Shown: positions 1-8,117 of the stretch, one piece after another
How positions within the stretch are numbered: the stretch's first letter is position 1
How the letters are laid out: every line of letters starts with the position of its first letter
Source: Bordetella sp.
Lineage (GTDB): Bacteria; Pseudomonadota; Gammaproteobacteria; Burkholderiales; Burkholderiaceae_B
Length of the DNA stretch: 11,075 nt
Assembly (NCBI GenBank): GCA_027450125.1
Contig: DAIDKG010000005.1
Span: 1-11,075 of the forward strand
Direction of reading: 5' to 3'
The notes under the pieces: generated by a model
Databases searched by the model: none
Seen by the model: only the letters and a program-made list of their open reading frames with translations
What the model was told of the DNA's origin: nothing
Made by a program: the position numbers and the translations under genes

Positions 1-1
1 G

Positions 2-646
2 CGGGCCATGCTGGCCGGCGCGGGCACGATCACCGACGCCATTTTCGAGGCCGGCTACAACGCCAACAGCCGCTTCTACGAGAAAGCCGGGCAGCGGCTG
101 GGCATGCGCCCCAGCGACTACCGCGCCGGCGGCGCCAACACGGACATCCGTTTCGCGGTAGGCCAATGCAGCCTGGGCGCGATCCTGGTGGCCGGCACCC
201 GGCGCGGCATCTGCGCCATCTCCCTGGGCGACGATCCAGAAGCTCTGGTGCGAAACTTGCAGGACCAGTTCCCCCGGGCGCGCCTGATCGGCGCCGACGC
301 CGAGTTCGAGCAATGGGTCGCCCAGGTGGTGGGCATGGTGGAGACGCCGCGCCTGGGCCTGGCCCTGCCGCTGGACGTGCGCGGCACCGCCTTCCAGGAA
401 CGCGTCTGGCGCGCCCTGCTCGACGTTCCGCCCGGAACGACCACCACCTATTCCGAGATCGCGCAGCGCATCGGCATGCCCAAGTCGGTGCGGGCCGTGG
501 CGGGCGCCTGCGCCGCCAACAGGCTGGCGGTGGCCATTCCCTGCCATCGCGTGGTGCGCAGCGACGGCGAGCTCGCAGGCTACCGCTGGGGCGTGGCGCG
601 CAAGCAGGTGCTGATCGACAGGGAGGCTATGCAGGCCGCCGCCTGA
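2..646 (+). CDS. ada: Ada-type methylated-DNA--protein-cysteine methyltransferase, 5'-truncated by window edge
   Basis: This is the C-terminal part of an Ada protein, which takes methyl groups from O6-methylguanine onto a cysteine and, in the family, also activates the adaptive alkylation response. The frame is open to the left edge, so the ATG at position 8 is internal and the N-terminal zinc/phosphotriester domain lies outside. Numbering from that ATG, residues 1-40 are the end of the AraC-type helix-turn-helix, about 45-125 the ribonuclease-like subdomain, and about 126-210 the methyltransferase core. The active-site PCHRVV motif is present, with the acceptor Cys at residue 179 (codon 542-544), followed by the GYRWG segment. 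The TGA stop lies inside the 3' end of the convergent LysR gene, an overlap of 20 bp. The motifs make the methyltransferase call firm. The Ada name (rather than plain Ogt) rests on the AraC-like helix fused in front. Confidence 0.93.
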   Translation, partial: RAMLAGAGTITDAIFEAGYNANSRFYEKAGQRLGMRPSDYRAGGANTDIRFAVGQCSLGAILVAGTRRGICAISLGDDPEALVRNLQDQFPRARLIGADAEFEQWVAQVVGMVETPRLGLALPLDVRGTAFQERVWRALLDVPPGTTTTYSEIAQRIGMPKSVRAVAGACAANRLAVAIPCHRVVRSDGELAGYRWGVARKQVLIDREAMQAAA

Positions 647-1586
647 GACGCGCGGCGCGGGCGGAGGGCCCGGACACGGCTTGCGCGGCGGCGATTCTCT
701 GCTCGCAGCGGGTCTTGAGCGCGTCATACAGCCGGCGCACAGCGGGCGAGAACTGCTTGCGATGCGGACACACGAAGTAGAGCGGCGTCGGGTCGCAGGG
801 GACGCGCGGCAACAACACCTCCAGCCGGCCGGCCCGCACGTCGTCGCACACGTCCAGCCATGATTTATAGGCGATGCCCTCGCCCGCCAGCGCCCAGCGG
901 CGCACGACATCGCCGTCGTCGGAATGGAGCTTGCCGCGCACGGCCGCCACGCGCCGGCCGCTCTCCAGCGGGAAGCGCCATTTGTCGTAGATGCGGCCGT
1001 TCAACTGATAGAGCAGGCAGTCGTGAGCGGCCAGATCGTCCAGGGTTTCGGGCCTGCCGTGGCGCGCCAGGTACTCGGGCGCGGCCACCAGCGCGCGGCG
1101 CAGGTCAGGCACCAGCGGCAGCGCAACGTAACTGGCCTCGTCCACCCTGCCATAACGTATGGCCACATCCACCTGGTCGCGAAAGACGTCGGCCACCTGA
1201 TCGGAAAACTGCAGGCGCAATGCCAGCGAGGGATGCTCGCGGCGAAATGCCGTCAGCCACGGCAGCAGCACGTTGCGGCCCAGATCCGACGGCGCCGAGA
1301 CCTGCAGCAAGCCGCTGGGCTCGCCGTCTTCGCCGCGCAGGCGCTCCTGCCCCGCCTGCAGGGTGGACAGCACTTCCTCGGCATAGGGCAGATAGCGCCC
1401 GCCTTCGCTGGTCAGCCGCAGGCTGCGCGTGGAGCGGGCGAACAGGCGCACATCCAGCTCGCGCTCGAGCCTCAGGACCGCGGCGCTGACCTGGCCGGGG
1501 AGCAGGCCGGCCTCGCGCGCCGCATTGGAAAAACTGCCCAGCACCGCGGAGCGCACGAAAAGCGCAAGGTCGTCGACGCGGATCAT
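627..1586 (-). CDS. LysR-family transcriptional regulator (CrgA-like)
   Basis: LysR-type DNA-binding regulator of 319 residues. The N-terminal winged helix-turn-helix covers about residues 5-62, with the recognition region around FSNAAREAGLLPGQVSAAV and the usual LERELDVRLFARSTR segment after it. From about residue 90 onward lies a periplasmic-binding-protein-like effector domain, starting GLLQVSAPSDLGRNVLLPWL, typical of the CrgA-like subgroup. I chose the ATG at 1584-1586. A GTG two codons upstream (1590-1592) is also in frame, and neither has a good ribosome site. The gene is divergent from the oxidoreductase at 1707, the classic arrangement for a LysR regulator and its target. A TTTCAC-N7-GTGAAA dyad sits just upstream of the ATG. 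The 3' end overlaps ada by 20 bp. The inducer cannot be read from the sequence, and control of the oxidoreductase is inferred from layout only. Confidence 0.92.
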   Translation of the reverse strand: MIRVDDLALFVRSAVLGSFSNAAREAGLLPGQVSAAVLRLERELDVRLFARSTRSLRLTSEGGRYLPYAEEVLSTLQAGQERLRGEDGEPSGLLQVSAPSDLGRNVLLPWLTAFRREHPSLALRLQFSDQVADVFRDQVDVAIRYGRVDEASYVALPLVPDLRRALVAAPEYLARHGRPETLDDLAAHDCLLYQLNGRIYDKWRFPLESGRRVAAVRGKLHSDDGDVVRRWALAGEGIAYKSWLDVCDDVRAGRLEVLLPRVPCDPTPLYFVCPHRKQFSPAVRRLYDALKTRCEQRIAAAQAVSGPSARAARLRRRPA

Positions 1587-1605
1587 TTTCACTTAATTTG
1601 TGAAA
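1587..1605. promoter_or_regulatory. Inverted repeat, candidate LysR operator
   Basis: TTTCAC (1587-1592) and GTGAAA (1600-1605) form a perfect 6-bp inverted repeat around a 7-bp AT-only spacer. Within it, T1593 and A1605 show the T-N11-A spacing common in LysR-family sites. It lies in the 120-bp divergent gap, touching the regulator's start codon, a position suited to autorepression and control of the oxidoreductase at 1707. Operator function is inference; only the repeat is seen. Confidence 0.4.
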
Positions 1606-1692
1606 GTATTGACTCATTTTACCTATTTATGAGCAGGTTCGAAACGGGCAAAGTACGGTCCGAAGCACGCCATACCGCATCCGATCCCGCTC

Positions 1693-1698
1693 AGGAGA
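1693..1698 (+). promoter_or_regulatory. Ribosome binding site for the oxidoreductase
   Basis: AGGAGA ends 8 bases before the ATG at 1707. It fixes the start of the oxidoreductase, although the same frame is open upstream as far as 924, opposite the LysR gene. Confidence 0.75.
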
Positions 1699-1706
1699 GA
1701 CCCGCC

Positions 1707-2714
1707 ATGAAAGCCATCGCCTACACCCGCAACGGCCTGCCCGCCGACGACCCCCAGTCGCTGCAGGAGCTGGACCTGCCCACTCCCGAGCCCGGTCCGC
1801 GCGACCTGCTGGTGACCGTGCGCGCCGTGTCGGTCAACCCGGTAGACACCAAGGTCCGCATGAACGCGCCGACCGATGCGCCGCACGTGCTGGGCTGGGA
1901 TGCCGTGGGCACCGTCACCGCGATCGGCAGCGCGGTGACGCTGTTCAAGCCGGGCGACGACGTTTACTACGCCGGCACGCTGAACCGCCCGGGCAGCAAT
2001 GCGCAGTTGCATCTGGTCGACGAGCGCATCGTGGGCGCCAAGCCCAGGACCTTGTCGGACGCCCAGGCGGCGGCGCTGCCGCTGACCACGATCACTGCCT
2101 GGGAACTGCTGTTCGACCGCCTGGGTGTGCCCGAGGGCGGCGGCGCCGGCCAGAGCCTGCTCATCGTCGGCGCGGGCGGCGGCGTGGGATCGATCCTGGT
2201 GCAACTGGCGCGCAAGCTCACCCGATTGACCGTGATCGGCACCGCCTCACGCGCCCAGACGCGCCAGTGGGCCCTGGACCTGGGAGCCCATCACGTCATC
2301 GACCACGGCAAGCCGCTGGCCGATGAACTGGCCCGCATCGGCCTGCCGCACGTCGACATGGTCGCCAGCCTGACCCACACCAGCGAACACTACGCCCAGA
2401 TCGTCCAGGCGCTGGCGCCGCAAGGCAAGCTGGCCTTGATCGACGACCCGGCCACGCTGGACGCCGTGCCACTCAAGAGCAAGTCCATTTCCTTGCACTG
2501 GGAGCTGATGTTCACGCGCCCGCTCTTCGAAACGGCCGACATGGCGCGCCAGCACGAGCTGCTGGACCGCGTGTCCCGCCTGGTCGACGAGGGCGTGCTC
2601 GTGACGACCCAGAGCGATCACTACGGTAAGATCACTGCGGCAAATCTGCGCCGCGCGCACGCCATGCTCGAAAGCCACAGGGCGCGCGGCAAAATCGTTC
2701 TCGAAGGATTCTGA
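1707..2714 (+). CDS. Zinc-free medium-chain NAD(P)H oxidoreductase (quinone oxidoreductase-like / adh_fam_1)
   Basis: A 335-residue medium-chain dehydrogenase/reductase expected to act in the cytoplasm on quinones, enones or similar carbonyl substrates with NAD(P)H. Residues 1-125 form the GroES-like catalytic domain (VSVNPVDTKVR, then HVLGWDAVGTVTAIGS). Residues about 126-290 form the nucleotide-binding Rossmann fold, with the glycine-rich VGAGGGVGS at 154-162. The Cys/His zinc ligands of true zinc alcohol dehydrogenases are not apparent, and the motif set matches the group often annotated 'zinc-binding alcohol dehydrogenase family' despite lacking zinc. The start is set by the AGGAGA ribosome site. 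The tautomerase gene follows after 2 bp, so the two are almost certainly cotranscribed. The divergent LysR regulator is the probable controller. The substrate cannot be determined from sequence. Confidence 0.92.
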   Translation: MKAIAYTRNGLPADDPQSLQELDLPTPEPGPRDLLVTVRAVSVNPVDTKVRMNAPTDAPHVLGWDAVGTVTAIGSAVTLFKPGDDVYYAGTLNRPGSNAQLHLVDERIVGAKPRTLSDAQAAALPLTTITAWELLFDRLGVPEGGGAGQSLLIVGAGGGVGSILVQLARKLTRLTVIGTASRAQTRQWALDLGAHHVIDHGKPLADELARIGLPHVDMVASLTHTSEHYAQIVQALAPQGKLALIDDPATLDAVPLKSKSISLHWELMFTRPLFETADMARQHELLDRVSRLVDEGVLVTTQSDHYGKITAANLRRAHAMLESHRARGKIVLEGF

Positions 2715-2716
2715 CC

Positions 2717-2905
2717 ATGCCCTATGTCCGCATCGAAATGCTCGAAGGCCGCAGCGACGAGCAAAAAGCCAGGCTCGCCCAGGCCATCACCAACGCCATG
2801 GTGGAACACGCCAGCGCCAAGCCCGACAGCGTCTTCGTCGTCATCGAAGACGTGAAGAAAAACAACTGGGCGATCGGCGGGACGCTGATGTCGCAGCGCA
2901 AATAG
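2717..2905 (+). CDS. 4-oxalocrotonate tautomerase family protein
   Basis: A 62-residue small tautomerase; family members form hexamers and use the N-terminal proline exposed by Met removal as the catalytic base. Pro1 and the LEGRSDEQK segment with Arg11 are present. Aligned by eye to classical 4-oxalocrotonate tautomerase, the catalytic Arg39 is replaced by Phe and Phe50 by Trp, so activity on 2-hydroxymuconate may be weak or the substrate different. The start is 2 bp after the oxidoreductase stop, with GAAGGA at 2703-2708 as ribosome site inside the preceding gene. The pairing suggests a joint role in processing an unsaturated carbonyl compound, which is inference. The TAG stop directly abuts the stop of the convergent DUF1330 gene. 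Confidence 0.9.
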   Translation: MPYVRIEMLEGRSDEQKARLAQAITNAMVEHASAKPDSVFVVIEDVKKNNWAIGGTLMSQRK

Positions 2906-3202
2906 CTACTGGCCGCTCCAGCCCTCGATGATCGTCAGGCTGCCCTGCGCGGCTGCCTGGCGTATCGGGACCAGGGCCTGGTATTCATCGGATCCGTACC
3001 AGGCCCGCGCCTTTTCCACCGAGGGAAACTCGATTACCACCACGCGGTCGGTAGGCAGCGTGCCTTCGCACGGCGTCTTGGGGCCATTGCGCACGATGTA
3101 GCGCCCGCCATGCGCGGCGATCGTCGCCGGCACACCCTGCGCATAGGCCGCATAGCCTTGAGGGTCCTTTACATCGATCAATGCAAGCACATACGCTTTC
3201 AT
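2906..3202 (-). CDS. DUF1330 family protein
   Basis: A 98-residue cytoplasmic protein matching DUF1330, a small ferredoxin-like fold of the dimeric alpha-beta barrel group with no settled biochemical role. Recognisable parts are the opening MKAYVLALIDVKDPQGY, the central GGRYIVRNG, the VVVIEFPS strand, and KARAWYGSDEYQAL followed by IRQAAAQGSLTIIEG. Length matches the family. GGAG about 8 bases upstream of the ATG serves as ribosome site. Its stop is immediately adjacent to the tautomerase stop on the other strand. Upstream, only about 27 bp separate its start from the icd terminator, leaving little room for a separate promoter. Confidence 0.9.
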   Translation of the reverse strand: MKAYVLALIDVKDPQGYAAYAQGVPATIAAHGGRYIVRNGPKTPCEGTLPTDRVVVIEFPSVEKARAWYGSDEYQALVPIRQAAAQGSLTIIEGWSGQ

Positions 3203-3229
3203 GGTTGTCTCCAGAAACGAAAAACCCAG

Positions 3230-3261
3230 AAAAAAACCCGGCGCGCAAGGCCGGGTTTTTT
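3230..3261. terminator. Bidirectional rho-independent terminator between icd and the DUF1330 gene
   Basis: The stem CCCGGC (3237-3242) pairs with GCCGGG (3250-3255) across a 7-base loop. Seven A's (3230-3236) lie on the left and six T's (3256-3261) on the right, so a GC stem followed by a U-run is produced on either strand. On the minus strand it ends icd, starting 25 bp past its stop codon. On the plus strand it could stop readthrough from the oxidoreductase-tautomerase unit. Confidence 0.88.
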
Positions 3262-3286
3262 CATGGGCGCCGCACGCGCCTGTCGG

Positions 3287-5644
<2,358 letters not shown>

Positions 5645-6337
5645 TCAGTTGCCCGGGGGCGGCGGCTGGGCGCCGCACAGGCGCTGGTAGCACTGGTAAT
5701 AGCAGGCTGCGGCGGTGCGGCAATGCGCGGTCATGCGCTCGCGCACCAGGTCGGCGTTGCCAGAGAGGTAGGCTTCGTACAGGCCGCGCATGCCGTCCAG
5801 GATGATGCCGCGCACGGTCGGATCCTGCATGGTCATCAGGCGCACCGTCTGCACGTGGTCGATGAAGCGCGAGATCATGTCGGCCATGGCCCGGTTGGGC
5901 ACGCTGTCGATCCAGGCAGCCCGGTAATCGGCGTTCAGGCGCATGAAGGCCTCCCAATCGCCGCGCGCCGACGCCTGCTCGGCCGCGTCCAGCGCGCGCT
6001 TCATCCGCGCCAGGAAGGCCGGGCCGGCGTTGGCCGTGGCCAGGGCCGCGGCATGCGGTTCGAGCAGGATGCGGATCTCGAAGATGTCGTTGATCTGCTG
6101 CAGCGAATGGCGCCGCAGGATGAAGCCGCGCGCCGTGCCCTCCAGCACGCCCTCGCTCTTGAGCTGCATCAGCGCCTCGCGCACCGGCATGCGCGAAACG
6201 TGCAGTTCGCGCGCGATGTCGTGGTCGACCAGGCGGTCGTCCGTGCCGACCAGCCCCATCTGGATGCGCTCGCGCAGCATCAGGTAGACGCGTTCGCGCA
6301 AGTTGGGCTTTTTGCCGGGATTGGCGGGGGACGGCAT
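5645..6337 (-). CDS. GntR-family transcriptional regulator, FCD (FadR) subfamily
   Basis: A 230-residue regulator with an N-terminal winged helix-turn-helix (about residues 12-75; LVDHDIARELHVSRMPVREALMQLKSEGVLE is the recognisable core region) and an all-helical FCD effector domain (about 83-206). The start is firm: AAGGAG (minus strand, 6342-6347) precedes the ATG at 6335-6337. FCD domains commonly hold a metal through an Asp and three His. By eye alignment, the Asp and first His positions are Asn135 and Arg139 and another His is Met183, leaving only His205, so this member probably does not bind metal in the usual way. It is divergent from the ABC importer operon across an AT-rich 235-bp gap, which makes that operon its most likely target. 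The effector is unknown. Confidence 0.92.
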   Translation of the reverse strand: MPSPANPGKKPNLRERVYLMLRERIQMGLVGTDDRLVDHDIARELHVSRMPVREALMQLKSEGVLEGTARGFILRRHSLQQINDIFEIRILLEPHAAALATANAGPAFLARMKRALDAAEQASARGDWEAFMRLNADYRAAWIDSVPNRAMADMISRFIDHVQTVRLMTMQDPTVRGIILDGMRGLYEAYLSGNADLVRERMTAHCRTAAACYYQCYQRLCGAQPPPPGN

Positions 6338-6572
6338 GGGACTCCTTGTGTACGGTTCGGCGGCGCGGCGCCGGCCCCCAGACTACTGACCCGGAAAGAG
6401 GTGGTTAATCAGGGTTTTCCATTAAACAATATATTCTTCTTGATAAAAATAAATGATTGTTTTTAAATAAATTAAATCACTTTAAACCTAAACTAATTGC
6501 TGAATTTACACCAGCAGTATATGGTTTGAGGCGCCACCGATTCCCGTTCCGATCCTGTGTCTGGAGGTGTAC
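6338..6572. promoter_or_regulatory. AT-rich divergent regulatory region between the GntR gene and the importer operon
   Basis: This gene-free stretch of 235 bp contains a 90-bp block (6421-6510) with only 15 G/C by count, in a genome of roughly two-thirds GC. Features seen are an inverted repeat AAACAAT (6424-6430) / ATTGTTT (6456-6462), a repeated AAATAAAT (6447-6454 and 6465-6472), a near-palindrome TGGTTAATCA (6402-6411), and a 5-bp dyad TGCTG (6498-6502) / CAGCA (6512-6516). The near-palindrome has the TGGT start of some FadR-type operators, but this is weak. Which element the GntR protein binds cannot be decided by reading. Confidence 0.7.
6440..6468 (+). promoter_or_regulatory. Candidate sigma-70 promoter for the importer operon
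   Basis: TTGATA (6440-6445; 5 of 6 to TTGACA) is followed after 17 bp by TTAAAT (6463-6468; 4 of 6 to TATAAT). A-rich sequence just upstream could act as an UP element. Transcription would begin near 6475, giving a leader of about 98 bases. In such AT-rich DNA chance matches are common, so confidence is moderate. The inverted repeat AAACAAT/ATTGTTT overlaps it and would place a bound repressor on the promoter. Confidence 0.45.
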
Positions 6573-8114
6573 ATGAGTACCCGTTCGCTGTCCGCGCTTG
6601 CCCGCCGAGCGCTCGCTTGCTGCCTGGTGACCCTGGGTTGCGCGGCAGTCGCGCCGCTCGCCAGTGCCGCCAATGGCGAGCTCACCATTGCCTACCCGGT
6701 CGACTTGCCCAGCTGGGACCCGACCGCAGGCACCTGGCCCGCCGTCCAGTCGATCTACAAGGCCGTCTTCGATTCGCCGCTGATGATCAACGACAAGCTC
6801 GAGGTCGCCCCGCGCCTGATCCAGTCGTGGAAGTGGCTGGACGACAAGAACACCCGCCTGGACATCGTTCTGCGCAGCGGCGTCACCTTCCAGGACGGCA
6901 GCAAGCTCACCACCGAAGACTTCAAGTACACCTTCTTAGATCGGCCCAAGACCGACAAGAAGCTGGTGATCAACAGCACCTTCACCAACAAGCTGTCCGA
7001 CATCGAGATCAAGTCGCCCACCGAAGCGGTGATGGACTTCAAGAACCCCACGCCCACGGCGCCGGACTGGCTGGCCTTCATGACGGCTTACATCCTGCCC
7101 AAGGCCTATATCGAGAAGGTCGGCACCGACGGGTTCCTGGCGCACCCGATCGGCGCCGGTCCCTACAAGCTGGTGAGCTACGAGCGCGGCTCGCGCGCGG
7201 TGCTCGAGGCCTATGGCGGCTACTGGGGTCCCAAGCCCGCCATCAAGCGCGTGGTCTTCAATTTCGTGCCCGACACCTCGGCGCGCGTGGCCATGCTGGA
7301 ATCGGGCCGCGCCGACGTGGCCGTGCAGATCCCGGTACGCGACGCCGAGCGACTCAAGCACGACAGCAAGCTCGTGTCCAAGGTCTATCCCTACACCCAG
7401 ATCTTCATCGTGCAGATGCCCAGCTACGTGACCGCGCTGCAGAACGTGCACGTGCGCCGCGCCATGCAGATGGCCATCAACAAGCAGGCCCTGTCGCGCG
7501 CCTTCTTCGCCAACACGGCCAAGCCGATCTCGGTGCTGGCCCTGCCCGGCACGCCGGCCTACGTCACCGACGCCGACGTCAAGTACGACCCGAAGGCCGC
7601 CATGGCCGAACTGGCCAAGGCCGGCTACAGCCCCAGCAAGCCGCTGGAGATCCCCTTCATGTCGGCCAACGGCTCGACGCCGGGCGACTACGACATGGCG
7701 CGCGCCATCGTGCAGATGTGGGCGCAGATCGGCATCAAGGCCGATCTTCAGGAAGTGACCCTGGCCAAGTACATGGAACTGAGCCATTCGTCCAAGCTGC
7801 CCGGCCCCATGCTCTATAGCTGGGACAACGCCACGGCCGATCCGGAGATCTTCGCCGGCTACATCCTGAACCCCGACCTGCCGTTCTCGGCCTGGAAACA
7901 GCCCGAGCTGGCCGACACGTTCAAGCAGCTCTCGTCCCTGCCCCAGGCCAAGCGCATCGCCGGCTACCAGGCAATCGAGAAGAAAGCCACCGACGACGCC
8001 TGGTGCATCCCGCTGATCCAGAGCGTGACGACCATCGCCTACAAGAAGACGCTGGACGTGAAAACCTATCCGACCGGCTACATCATGCCGCAAGAGTACA
8101 GCTGGAAAAAGTAA
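6573..8114 (+). CDS. Periplasmic substrate-binding protein of a peptide/nickel-type ABC importer (SBP family 5)
   Basis: A 513-residue extracytoplasmic solute-binding protein of the DppA/OppA/NikA family that would deliver a ligand to the downstream permeases. The N-terminus is a signal peptide: basic start (STRSLSALARRAL), hydrophobic core, and ASA before the predicted cleavage at Ala33. Family 5 features include IAYPVDLPSWDPT, APRLIQSWKW, LRSGVTFQDGSKLTTEDFKYTF, PIGAGPYKLVSYERG, VRRAMQMAINKQAL and the late SWDNATADPEIF block that in relatives lies by the ligand. I took the ATG at 6573 because GGAGGT (6563-6568) is correctly spaced for it; a GTG two codons upstream overlaps that ribosome site. 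It is first in the operon, next to the divergent GntR gene. Peptide, opine, glutathione or other ligands are all possible. Confidence 0.93.
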   Translation: MSTRSLSALARRALACCLVTLGCAAVAPLASAANGELTIAYPVDLPSWDPTAGTWPAVQSIYKAVFDSPLMINDKLEVAPRLIQSWKWLDDKNTRLDIVLRSGVTFQDGSKLTTEDFKYTFLDRPKTDKKLVINSTFTNKLSDIEIKSPTEAVMDFKNPTPTAPDWLAFMTAYILPKAYIEKVGTDGFLAHPIGAGPYKLVSYERGSRAVLEAYGGYWGPKPAIKRVVFNFVPDTSARVAMLESGRADVAVQIPVRDAERLKHDSKLVSKVYPYTQIFIVQMPSYVTALQNVHVRRAMQMAINKQALSRAFFANTAKPISVLALPGTPAYVTDADVKYDPKAAMAELAKAGYSPSKPLEIPFMSANGSTPGDYDMARAIVQMWAQIGIKADLQEVTLAKYMELSHSSKLPGPMLYSWDNATADPEIFAGYILNPDLPFSAWKQPELADTFKQLSSLPQAKRIAGYQAIEKKATDDAWCIPLIQSVTTIAYKKTLDVKTYPTGYIMPQEYSWKK

Positions 8115-8117
8115 GCC

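Noticed and set aside
924..1706. Possible N-terminal extension of the oxidoreductase, in the same open frame
   Set aside because: It lies opposite the LysR gene. The family's normal start MKAIAYTRNG and a good ribosome site are at 1707.
6348..6572. GTGTAC next to both divergent start sites (6348-6353 and 6567-6572) as a paired operator
   Set aside because: The right copy is part of the ribosome site and spacer, and a 6-base match is too short to support a repeat.
6630..6645. Lipoprotein signal (LGC) in the binding protein
   Set aside because: The residues before the Cys do not fit a lipobox, since the -3 position is Thr. A type I cleavage site, ASA, is present a few residues later.
6936..8093. 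385-codon minus-strand frame opposite the binding protein
   Set aside because: Low-complexity Gly/His/Val/Leu-rich shadow of a well-recognised family 5 binding protein.
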